The position numbers and the translations under genes are program-made. From positions 1 through 5,327 of the forward strand of contig JAISNW010000251.1 in NCBI GenBank assembly GCA_031276055.1: 5,327 nt of DNA. Reading direction: 5' to 3'. The notes beneath the pieces are model-generated. The model was not told the origin of the DNA, made no database searches, and saw nothing but the letters and a program-made list of their open reading frames with translations. This stretch comes from Deferribacteraceae bacterium. GTDB lineage: Bacteria; Chrysiogenota; Deferribacteres; Deferribacterales; JAISNW01. This document shows positions 1-5,327 of the stretch, piece after piece (the stretch's first letter is position 1; each line of letters starts with the position of its first letter).

Positions 1-369
1 AACTATTATTGCGAACTTTTTCATGAAATTACTCATGCTAAAGACTATATTAGCGAGATGCCAAGCGCCATAAACCTATTTGTCACTTTTGAAGTTTACA
101 ATATGGCATTGAACAGCAAGAATTTCAAGAATATACTAGCTCCTAACACAGACGCTATAATTGAAAAATTTAATGGTGGTCTGAAACTGCATGAACTTGA
201 AAAGTCCTTGATCTGCACGTATATTAGAGAAGAATTGAAGGCGGATATAGTATCCCTTACAATCTTAAAATATGCAGGTTACCCTATCACAGATGAGTTA
301 AAAAATCACTTTTGGGAAACAGTGGATACCGCCAAAAGAGTTATATCTGCGTTTGAAGGGAAGATATAG
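1..369 (+). CDS. C-terminal fragment of a putative HExxH zinc metallopeptidase (5' end outside window)
   Basis: The frame is open from base 1, so the gene starts upstream of the window; the first ATG at 58 is internal. Counting from the first codon, residues 8-12 read HEITH, within ELFHEITHAKDY, a good match to the HExxH zinc-binding helix of gluzincin-type peptidases. A third ligand could be E78 in REELKADIVSL, which resembles the ExxxD helix of M48-like enzymes, or E31 in FVTFEVYN; I cannot decide between them. No membrane segment is visible in the 122 residues present. The family is not recognised beyond the motif; ImmA/IrrE-like or M48-like are options. The frame stops at TAG 367-369, but the next frame continues with coding-like sequence to 536, so this end may be a frameshift. 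G+C is low (about 34%), which suggests acquired DNA. Confidence 0.5.
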   Translation, partial: NYYCELFHEITHAKDYISEMPSAINLFVTFEVYNMALNSKNFKNILAPNTDAIIEKFNGGLKLHELEKSLICTYIREELKADIVSLTILKYAGYPITDELKNHFWETVDTAKRVISAFEGKI

Positions 370-536
370 AAAATGAGATAAATAACAGCTATTCCGCATA
401 CTATAAAGAGATTAATTACCTTGAGAAACGTTTAAGTTTGCAGTTTAAGGAAGTTGAGCAAGAGCTAGGGTTTAAATCCAAAGATTACCTTATAAAAACA
501 GGGGTAATTAAGAAAGATAGAGAGCGGGAGATGTGA
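357..536 (+). pseudogene. Out-of-frame continuation of the HExxH gene (possible frameshifted C-terminus)
   Basis: This frame is open from just after a TGA at 354-356 to a TGA at 534-536 and encodes 59 residues rich in E, K, Y and L (for example YLEKRLSLQFKEVEQELGF), with the look of a charged amphipathic helix. It has no ATG or GTG, and the first TTG is at 438, so it probably has no start of its own. Adding one G to the GGG at 358-360 would join it to the upstream frame, reading ISAFEGEDIENEIN. The simplest reading is a single-base deletion in a homopolymer, either a real mutation or a sequencing error. Programmed frameshifting is possible, but there is no obvious slippery heptamer. The function of the segment is unknown. 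Confidence 0.4.
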
Positions 537-538
537 AA

Positions 539-557
539 TTTTTCCTATGCGGAAAAA
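539..557. other. Short A/T-rich inverted repeat in the gap before the small exported-peptide gene
   Basis: TTTTTCC (539-545) and GGAAAAA (551-557) are perfect reverse complements around the 5-base loop TATGC. The repeat lies three bases after the TGA at 534-536 and about 35 bases before the next ATG. It could be a weak transcription terminator or an operator. The stem has only two G:C pairs and no U-run follows on the + strand, so it is not a convincing intrinsic terminator. Confidence 0.25.
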
Positions 558-581
558 ATATCCATCTGAAATATGAGAAGT

Positions 582-588
582 AGGGGTG
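582..588 (+). promoter_or_regulatory. Ribosome-binding site supporting the ATG at 593
   Basis: AGGGGTG lies four bases upstream of the ATG at 593 (the AGGGG core is six bases upstream). It is the strongest Shine-Dalgarno-like sequence in this stretch and supports translation of the 59-codon gene. A second ATG at 589 opens a 41-codon overlapping frame, but it is too close to the site and encodes nothing signal-peptide-like. Confidence 0.5.
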
Positions 589-592
589 ATGT

Positions 593-772
593 ATGAAAAA
601 GCTAGCTTTGGTTCTTTGGTTGATTTTGACATTAGCGGCGGGGAGCTATGCACAGAACGAACAGAAGGATTTGGACGGCAGTTATGTATTGACAGAATCG
701 ACTCTAGAATCTAGCGAAAAAGTTAAGTCCTTTGATAAATTCTTTGAAGATCTAAAAAAGCTAAAGGGATAG
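593..772 (+). CDS. Small exported peptide with Sec signal sequence (59 aa), unknown function
   Basis: This short gene has a good ribosome-binding site and a textbook signal peptide: MKK, a hydrophobic core LALVLWLILTLAAG, then a SYA-Q signal peptidase I site after about residue 20. No lipobox cysteine is present, so a lipoprotein is unlikely. The predicted mature part is about 39 residues, acidic at first (DLDGS, TESTLESSEK) and ending in a charged helix-like tail (FDKFFEDLKKLKG). It has no cysteines and matches no family I recognise. It ends at TAG 770-772, 17 bases before the methyltransferase ATG and on the same strand, so the two could be co-transcribed. It may be a small periplasmic protein or the truncated head of a larger exported protein. 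Function is not assigned. Confidence 0.55.
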   Translation: MKKLALVLWLILTLAAGSYAQNEQKDLDGSYVLTESTLESSEKVKSFDKFFEDLKKLKG

Positions 773-789
773 ATTATGGGATTACATCG

Positions 790-1596
790 ATGAGAAGTTC
801 TGCTCCCACCCAAGCAAAAGAGTATTTTGGCTATAAAGATATAGCCCTCTATCAAGGCGATGCGCTCAATCCGCAAACTTTTAGCGGTGAGTTTGCTGAT
901 CTAATTATTACCTCCCCTCCATACAATGTTGACATTAAATATAATTCAAATAGTGATGCTCTAAGCTACGAAGGCTACCTTGATTTTTCTCGGGAGTGGA
1001 TGACAAACTGTTTTAACTGGAGCAAACCTCAGGCGAGGTTTTTGCTGAATATCCCGCTTGATAAGAATAAAGGGGGGCAAAAGAGCGTTGGGGCGGATAT
1101 AACGGTTCTTGCCCAAGATATAGGTTGGAACTACCACTCTACAATAGTATGGAATGAAGGAAATATCTCCCGCCGCACAGCTTGGGGTTCGTGGCTTTCA
1201 GCTTCTGCCCCATATGTTATAGCTCCTGTGGAGCTAATTGTGGTTTTCTATAAAGGAAGCTGGAAAAAGACGGGCGGTTCGCAAATATCTGATATTACTA
1301 AAACAGAGTTTATGGAATGGACAAATGGTTTGTGGGTATTCAACGGGGAGAGCAAGAAACGGATAGGGCATCCTGCCCCTTTCCCTATTCAACTGCCGCA
1401 AAGGGGGATGAAACTCTTTAGCTTTGTAGGTGATGCAGTCTTTGACCCATTTTGCGGCAGCGGCACAACGTTGATTGCCGCCTTAAACTGCAACCGTATC
1501 GGCATCGGGCTTGAAATTGACGAAAGCTACTGTGAATTGTCTAAAAAGAGGGTGCTTAAACAGATAAACGAAGGTGCTCTGTTATGGCAGACATAA
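790..1596 (+). CDS. Type II DNA methyltransferase, beta-class N4-cytosine/N6-adenine
   Basis: The enzyme transfers a methyl group from S-adenosylmethionine to an exocyclic amino group in a DNA recognition site. Catalytic motif IV is DLIITSPPY (residues 37-45). The AdoMet-binding motif I, DPFCGSGTT (219-227), comes near the C-terminus, followed by motif II (GIGLEID, 238-244); this IV-to-I order defines the beta class. GHPAPFP (193-199) just before motif I is typical of the family. ITSPPY fits the classical N4-cytosine signature, but some N6-adenine enzymes share it, so the modified base is open. At 268 residues the protein is full length and all motifs are intact. ATG 790 is the first start in frame after a TGA at 745; only a weak GGG (778-780) precedes it. 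It overlaps the nuclease gene by 13 bases, which marks the two as a restriction-modification pair. The recognition sequence cannot be read from the protein. Confidence 0.93.
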   Translation: MRSSAPTQAKEYFGYKDIALYQGDALNPQTFSGEFADLIITSPPYNVDIKYNSNSDALSYEGYLDFSREWMTNCFNWSKPQARFLLNIPLDKNKGGQKSVGADITVLAQDIGWNYHSTIVWNEGNISRRTAWGSWLSASAPYVIAPVELIVVFYKGSWKKTGGSQISDITKTEFMEWTNGLWVFNGESKKRIGHPAPFPIQLPQRGMKLFSFVGDAVFDPFCGSGTTLIAALNCNRIGIGLEIDESYCELSKKRVLKQINEGALLWQT

Positions 1597-2165
1597 CGCA
1601 AGAAAACCTCGTTAAAGAGTTTTTTCTAAATAACCCTAATAGAGATATAAAGCACCCTGAAGTGGTTGACTGGTTGACTGTTGAGTGGAAAAATAGGAAG
1701 GGCGGCGTATTTTGCGACCCTGATCGTCAGATAAGAAGGTTGGCGCAGATTGGATGGCTTCAGAAGATTTCTAAAGGGGTTTACCGCTATGATCCCGCTC
1801 TTGTTGAAGATAGACAGCTTTAGGACTTTACACAGGCGCAGAAGATTGAGGTATTAAAGAGAGATAATTATCGATGCGTAATCTGTGGAAGAGGGGAGTT
1901 AGACGTAGTAGAACTGCATGTAGATCATATAAAACCTAAAGATGCGGGTGGCAAGGTGGAGATAGCAAATGGACAAACCCTATGCGCTCAGCATAACTTT
2001 ATGAAGAAAAATTACAAACAGACTGAAACAGGGAAAAAGATGTTCATTCATCTATATGATTTAGCAAAAGGTATGGGGGATGAGAAGTTGAAAAACTTCT
2101 GCTTAGAAATTTTGGAAGTATTTGAACGCAACGGGATAAACGGTCATATAAAGTGGGAGAAGTAG
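1584..2165 (+). pseudogene. Winged-helix/HNH restriction endonuclease interrupted by an in-frame TAG
   Basis: This is the likely cognate nuclease of the upstream methyltransferase. One frame runs from ATG 1584 (AAGG ribosome-binding site at 1571-1574) to TAG 2163-2165, which would give 194 codons, but codon 80 (1821-1823) is TAG. The upstream 79 residues resemble a winged-helix DNA-binding domain (KHPEVVDWL, DPDRQIRRLAQIGWL, KGVYRYDP). Downstream lies a complete HNH domain: CVIC (98-101), LHVDHIKPKDAGG (111-123) with the catalytic-type histidine, NGQTLCAQHN (129-138) completing HNH and a likely zinc site, and a helical tail. Homology is continuous across the stop (VEDRQL-stop-DFTQAQK), as expected if a sense codon such as GAG mutated to TAG. 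The first start codon after the stop is GTG 1956, inside the HNH core, so reinitiation cannot restore the domain. Unless the stop is read through, only the 79-residue DNA-binding piece is made and cleavage activity is lost. Confidence 0.85.
2156..2162 (+). promoter_or_regulatory. hemB ribosome-binding site inside the nuclease 3' end
   Basis: GGAGAAG ends six bases before the hemB ATG and overlaps the last codons of the nuclease gene (WEK). It fixes the hemB start at 2169. hemB translation initiation is therefore embedded in the accessory gene, so transcription must come either from the restriction-modification operon or from a promoter inside it. I saw no convincing -35/-10 pair close upstream. 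Confidence 0.6.
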
Positions 2166-2168
2166 ATA

Positions 2169-3131
2169 ATGTATCCAATTACTAGGCACAGAAGGTTAAG
2201 GGCAACTCCAGAGCTGCGCCGCCTCGTTAGAGAGGTTTCACTCTCTGTTGATGATCTTGTGCAGCCGCTCTTTGTCAGATGCGGAAATGAGATAAAGCGG
2301 GAGGTGGAGTCTATGCCGGGCGTTTTCGTTATGAGCCCGGATATTGCCTTGCAAGAGTGCATGGAGCTAGAAAAGCTCGGGATTGGGGGGGTGATCCTCT
2401 TTGGGCTGCCTGCCTCTAAAGACAGCGCCGCGAGTGCAGCTTATGATGATGCAGAAGCTGTTCAACTTACTATACGGGCAGTAAAACAGAGGACAAAGCT
2501 GATAGTTGCCACTGATGTATGCCTCTGTGAATATATGGATCATGGGCATTGCGGAGTCATTAATAACGGCGAGGTTGATAACGATGAAACCCTCCCCCTT
2601 TTAGCGCGCACCGCCCTCTCTCATGCGAAGGCGGGAGCAGACATCGTAGCCCCCAGCGATATGATGGATGGGCGGGTTAAAGCTATAAGAGCAGCTCTTG
2701 ATGAAGGCGGTTATCAGAACACCCTTATATTGAGCTATGCTGTAAAATACTCATCTGCATTTTATGGACCTTTTAGAGATGCGGCTGATTCAACTCCTGC
2801 CTTTGGAGATAGGAAGAGCTACCAGATGGATGCCGCCAACCGTCGAGAAGCTCTAAAAGAAGCCCTTTCAGATGTGGAGGAAGGCGCTGATATAATAATG
2901 GTGAAACCTGCCTTAGCCTACCTTGATATAATAAGAGAGGTTCGGGATAAGATAAACCTCCCCTTAGCAGCCTACAATGTTTCAGGTGAGTATTCTATGG
3001 TTAAAGCCGCCGCGCATTTAGGGTGGATGGATTATAATTCAGCGGTTCTGGAAATATTAACATCTATCAAGAGGGCGGGAAGCGATATTATTATCACCTA
3101 CTTTGCTAAAGACGCCGCAAAGCTGCTCTAA
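2169..3131 (+). CDS. hemB: Porphobilinogen synthase (delta-aminolevulinic acid dehydratase)
   Basis: HemB condenses two 5-aminolevulinate molecules into porphobilinogen, the first common step of tetrapyrrole (haem, sirohaem) synthesis, in the cytoplasm. The 320-residue protein is full length for the family. The two Schiff-base lysines are K193 in SYAVKYSSAFYGPFRDA and K246 in IIMVKPA. The metal site is of the cysteine-rich zinc type: C118, C120 and C128 in DVCLCEYMDHGHCG. Other family blocks are present: RPRR-like N-terminal arm (RHRRLRATPELRRLV), QPLFV, SMPGVF, DIVAPSDMMDGRV, YNVSGEYSM and SIKRAGSDIIITYFA. ATG 2169 has a good ribosome-binding site and is three bases after the nuclease stop. 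The next gene follows after one base, so hemB and the ATPase are probably translated from one message. G+C (about 51% over its first third) is clearly above that of the upstream genes. Confidence 0.97.
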   Translation: MYPITRHRRLRATPELRRLVREVSLSVDDLVQPLFVRCGNEIKREVESMPGVFVMSPDIALQECMELEKLGIGGVILFGLPASKDSAASAAYDDAEAVQLTIRAVKQRTKLIVATDVCLCEYMDHGHCGVINNGEVDNDETLPLLARTALSHAKAGADIVAPSDMMDGRVKAIRAALDEGGYQNTLILSYAVKYSSAFYGPFRDAADSTPAFGDRKSYQMDAANRREALKEALSDVEEGADIIMVKPALAYLDIIREVRDKINLPLAAYNVSGEYSMVKAAAHLGWMDYNSAVLEILTSIKRAGSDIIITYFAKDAAKLL

Positions 3132-3132
3132 G

Positions 3133-3873
3133 ATGACATTTACGCAGCCTGCCTACCGTTTTAGAAGCGGAGTATTCACCCCTATACCACTATCCACCAA
3201 AACCCCCATTTTACTTGGGCTTGATAAAGAGCTGTCTGTGCTCAAACGGAATATAGAGCTTCTGATAAGCGGTGCGGGGGCGTTAAATATCCTCCTTTGG
3301 GGCGAGAAGGGGGGCGGAAAGTCATCCGCTGTTAAATATCTCTTGAAAGAGTACACAGATAGAGGGTTAAGGATAATTGAGTTTTCCGATGATGATTACT
3401 ACAATATCTACATCCTATATAACGAGATACGCGCGGCGGAGTCTCAGAGCTTTATTATCTACTTCGATGATGTTTCTTTTGATGAAACGGACGATAGATA
3501 CCGAAAGTTTAAATCTATAGTGGAGGGGGGCTTAGAAGAGAAACCAAAAAACGTTGTATTTGCCGCCACCTCAAACAGAAGGCACTTTATAGCTGAAACC
3601 CCCTCAAAGAGCGAGGATATATATTCAAGGGACCTGCAAAACGAACAATCTTCCCTATATGCCCGCTTTGGCATAGCTATAGGCTTTTACCCTCTAGGCA
3701 GAGAGCTATACCTCGAGATCGCAGCCTTCTACCTTAAAGATGCAGGGATTGAGCTAAAAGACGGTTGGGAAGTTGACGCGGAAAGCTACGCTATTGAACG
3801 GGGAGGCCGCTCTGGCAGAGTAGCAGAGCAGTATGCAAAGTATAAAAAGATATTATCTTTAGATATAGACTAA
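3133..3873 (+). CDS. DUF815-family AAA+ ATPase
   Basis: This protein is recognised as a member of the DUF815 (COG2607) group of predicted cytoplasmic AAA+ ATPases, whose cellular role is not established. From ATG 3133 it has 246 residues, with Walker A GEKGGGKSS (57-65), Walker B IIYFDDVSF (108-116), the family block ATSNRRHF (145-152) containing a sensor-1-like asparagine, an arginine-containing LYARFG (175-180) and a C-terminal RGGRSGRVAEQY (223-234). These follow the family order. The ATG lies one base after the hemB stop. A TTG at 3103 would add ten residues and overlap hemB, but it has no better ribosome-binding site, so I prefer the ATG. The near-zero spacing implies translational coupling to hemB, although no functional link to haem synthesis is known to me. 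Its stop overlaps that of the opposing mobA. Confidence 0.9.
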   Translation: MTFTQPAYRFRSGVFTPIPLSTKTPILLGLDKELSVLKRNIELLISGAGALNILLWGEKGGGKSSAVKYLLKEYTDRGLRIIEFSDDDYYNIYILYNEIRAAESQSFIIYFDDVSFDETDDRYRKFKSIVEGGLEEKPKNVVFAATSNRRHFIAETPSKSEDIYSRDLQNEQSSLYARFGIAIGFYPLGRELYLEIAAFYLKDAGIELKDGWEVDAESYAIERGGRSGRVAEQYAKYKKILSLDID

Positions 3874-4472
3874 GGCTTAAAAACCATCCTTTCAGCCCTA
3901 TTTAAATCTTCTTGGGAGTTGATATTTAAGAACCCATTAATATCTGCTGACTCAAAATATATATCATATTGTTGAAAAGCAGAATACATAAGGATGGTAA
4001 GAGGAAGTTCAGCTAAAGCGGAGCTTAATTTATACCTACCATCATTAAATGCTTTTATTAAGAGCGCTAGAGCGCTCTTCGGGTATATGGCGGATAAGGG
4101 GGACAGCTTCCCGTTTATCTCTGGGATTACAACCTCGCCATAAAGATTCATCATAGCAACGGCATTAAATGGAAATAAAGGGAGATCGGCGGATATTACA
4201 AACACTCTCTCATATTTTGCATACGTCAAAGCGGTGATTATTCCTATCAGTGCACACTGCGTCTCTGATATATCTTGAAGAAGGCGGGCTTTGTCAAGAA
4301 AAGTGTATTTTTGAGGTTCTTTAGCGGCGACAGCTATATCATCTGAAAATTTTGAAAGCTCGTCATAAACCGACTGAATTAACGATTTGTTATTTAATTT
4401 TGCCAACGTTTTATCCCCGCTGAAACGGCGGGAGCCGCCTCCGGCAAGGATTGTGCAAGATATATCTAGCAC
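3870..4472 (-). CDS. mobA: Molybdenum cofactor guanylyltransferase
   Basis: MobA transfers GMP from GTP to molybdopterin-molybdenum, making the guanine dinucleotide cofactor used by DMSO-reductase-family enzymes such as nitrate or formate oxidoreductases. The 200-residue length fits the family. The N-terminal nucleotide-binding loop is ILAGGGSRRFSGDKTLAKL (residues 8-26) with the conserved glycines, R15/R16 and DK (20-21). DLPLF (96-100) carries the metal-binding aspartate, and FLNINSQEDLNRAE (181-194) is the characteristic C-terminal block. The start is GTG at 4472-4470, overlapping the stop of the upstream glycosyltransferase by seven bases; no close ribosome-binding site is visible, so coupled translation is likely. 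Its presence implies molybdoenzyme respiration in the host. The related transferases MobB (a different fold) and MocA are less likely, given the MobA-type loop and ending. Confidence 0.88.
   Translation of the reverse strand: MLDISCTILAGGGSRRFSGDKTLAKLNNKSLIQSVYDELSKFSDDIAVAAKEPQKYTFLDKARLLQDISETQCALIGIITALTYAKYERVFVISADLPLFPFNAVAMMNLYGEVVIPEINGKLSPLSAIYPKSALALLIKAFNDGRYKLSSALAELPLTILMYSAFQQYDIYFESADINGFLNINSQEDLNRAERMVFKP
4060..4079. repeat. Perfect inverted repeat with 9-bp arms inside mobA
   Basis: AAGAGCGCT (4060-4068) and AGCGCTCTT (4071-4079) are perfect reverse complements separated by two bases. The repeat lies in the mobA codons for KSALALL. It could form a stable cruciform or RNA stem or bind a dimeric protein, but it may simply reflect the Ser-Ala-Leu-Ala-Leu codon choice. 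Confidence 0.35.
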
Positions 4473-5327
4473 TTTAGCGCTTGCTGCAAAGCTAGTATTA
4501 CCTCTTCGGGCTTTATATTGCGCGCAAAAGAGGATTCATCTTTTATCTTGCCGCCATTCATGGCGGGAAAGCTGTTTACCCCTTGGGGGGTAAGATTGAC
4601 GACATTATCGCCTATGCCCCCCCAACGAGCAGGATCGCTCGGACCGTGCAGAGCTATAGTGAAAACCCCGCTTAATGCGGCAAGGTGCATGATTCCCGTA
4701 TTCACTGAAACTACACCCTCTGCTCTTCGCAATAAAACAGAGAGCTCCTCAAGATTAAGGCGGCCGGCGGAGTTGATAAATTTATCATTTTTTGGAAGAG
4801 AATCAATAAAAGCCTCCAAACGTTCTCTGTCACTTTCGCTTCCTGTAAATATTGCTATATATCCTTTTTCTGCAAGGTATTCGGCGAGCATCTTCCAATA
4901 CTCCTCTCTCCACTCCTTATTCTTAGCATAAGAACCGCTTGCAAACATGTGAAGAACTACAAAGTTAGAGTCCGGCAGCAGCCGCCGCTCCGTCTCTCTG
5001 CACTCTTTAAGTTTAGGCTTAAATGCTCCAGCCTCTGTCTGCAAAAGAGAGGCGAAATTCTCCCACTCATGCTTTAAGCTGCTGTGCAGAACAACTTCAT
5101 CGTAGGCAAGAGAGCGCGCCTCACCCTTCGTCTTAAAGCCGACTGTCCGTCCTGAACCGCTGAAGGCGCTGATTAAAGCCCCAATCCTTGCCCATTGGGT
5201 AGAATCTATAAGCAGATCATAACGTTCTCTTCTTAGGAGAGCTATCACCCTCAAGAATTTAGATATGGGCAAGGAATACACCCGCTCTACTTCTATGAGC
5301 GCTGCGGCAGAGCGGTTGTCCATAGAT
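4466..5327 (-). CDS. Glycosyltransferase family 9 (heptosyltransferase-like), N-terminus outside window
   Basis: GT9 enzymes such as heptosyltransferases I and II add heptose from ADP-heptose to the lipopolysaccharide core at the inner face of the cytoplasmic membrane. The visible 285 residues (from the ATG at 5323) contain the end of the N-terminal Rossmann domain (RYDLLIDSTQWARIGALISAF, then RTVGF), the interdomain segment LHMFASGSYAKNKEW (124-138), and the C-terminal donor-binding domain with IFTGSESDRE (158-167), SVNTGIMHLAALSG (206-219) and HGPSDPARWGG (226-236). The family normally opens with a strand and a GD-type glycine loop, roughly 40-60 residues before this point. That part is missing, and the frame is still open at the window edge, so ATG 5323 is probably internal. 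It overlaps mobA by seven bases, forming a minus-strand operon. Which sugar and acceptor it uses cannot be told from this fragment. Confidence 0.87.
   Translation of the reverse strand, partial: SMDNRSAAALIEVERVYSLPISKFLRVIALLRRERYDLLIDSTQWARIGALISAFSGSGRTVGFKTKGEARSLAYDEVVLHSSLKHEWENFASLLQTEAGAFKPKLKECRETERRLLPDSNFVVLHMFASGSYAKNKEWREEYWKMLAEYLAEKGYIAIFTGSESDRERLEAFIDSLPKNDKFINSAGRLNLEELSVLLRRAEGVVSVNTGIMHLAALSGVFTIALHGPSDPARWGGIGDNVVNLTPQGVNSFPAMNGGKIKDESSFARNIKPEEVILALQQALKC

Noticed and set aside
2083..2100. Hairpin AGAAGTT-GAAA-AACTTCT in the nuclease gene
   Set aside because: The 7-bp stem with a GAAA loop is neat, but it is followed by no U-run and repeats of this length are expected by chance a few times in 5 kb.
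2122..2152. Possible hemB promoter TTGAAC ... TATAAA
   Set aside because: The spacing is 19 bases and the predicted start would fall within the hemB ribosome-binding site, so it is unlikely to drive hemB.
1956..2165. Separate 69-residue gene starting at GTG 1956
   Set aside because: It is in the same frame as the nuclease and starts in the middle of the HNH motif, after the catalytic HVDH. It is the tail of the interrupted nuclease, not an independent gene.
3103..3132. TTG start at 3103 for the DUF815 ATPase
   Set aside because: It would overlap hemB by 29 bases using a rare start with no good ribosome-binding site; ATG 3133 immediately follows the hemB stop and fits the usual intergenic pattern.
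4551..4566. Inverted repeat CCGCCAT-TC-ATGGCGG in the glycosyltransferase gene
   Set aside because: Seven-bp arms with a short loop are expected by chance in a window this size, and it sits in well-conserved coding sequence.
4518..4931. 137-residue + strand frame opposite the glycosyltransferase
   Set aside because: It lies entirely antisense to a gene with clear GT9 motifs, and its translation is low-complexity with no recognisable domain; it is a shadow frame.
1..5327. CRISPR array, tRNA, rRNA, insertion sequence or attachment site
   Set aside because: I saw no regularly spaced repeats, no cloverleaf-like sequence, no transposase and no paired direct repeats flanking the accessory cluster; its left edge is outside the window.

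Overview
The window looks like a bacterial chromosome segment in which a low-G+C accessory cluster (about 1-2165) abuts a compact block of housekeeping genes (2169-5327). The hemB / DUF815 ATPase / mobA / heptosyltransferase set, the heavy use of ATA isoleucine codons and the very tight packing suggest a Gram-negative bacterium, perhaps a Campylobacterota member. That placement is an inference from gene content; no rRNA or tRNA is present to confirm it. Hand counts of G+C give about 34% for 1-540, about 43% for 901-1200 (methyltransferase), about 38% for 1801-2100 (nuclease) and about 51% for 2221-2520 (hemB).

Accessory part, all on the + strand: the 3' end of a gene carrying an HEITH zinc-peptidase motif (1-369), whose apparent C-terminal continuation lies in another frame (357-536); a 59-residue exported-peptide gene (593-772) with a clear signal sequence; and a type II restriction-modification pair. 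The pair is a beta-class amino-methyltransferase with an ITSPPY motif (790-1596) overlapping by 13 bases a winged-helix/HNH endonuclease gene (1584-2165). The nuclease gene has an in-frame TAG at 1821-1823, between its DNA-binding and catalytic halves. As written, the methyltransferase is intact and the nuclease should be dead.

Housekeeping part: hemB (porphobilinogen synthase) starts three bases after the nuclease stop and uses a Shine-Dalgarno inside the nuclease gene. A DUF815 AAA+ ATPase follows after one base. On the opposite strand a glycosyltransferase family 9 gene (5' end outside the window) overlaps mobA by 7 bases. mobA and the ATPase gene converge with their stop codons overlapping by 4 bases.

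The most interesting points are the amber-split nuclease beside an intact methyltransferase, the frame-disrupted HEITH gene, the small exported peptide between them, and the insertion of this cluster directly against an essential-type haem gene.
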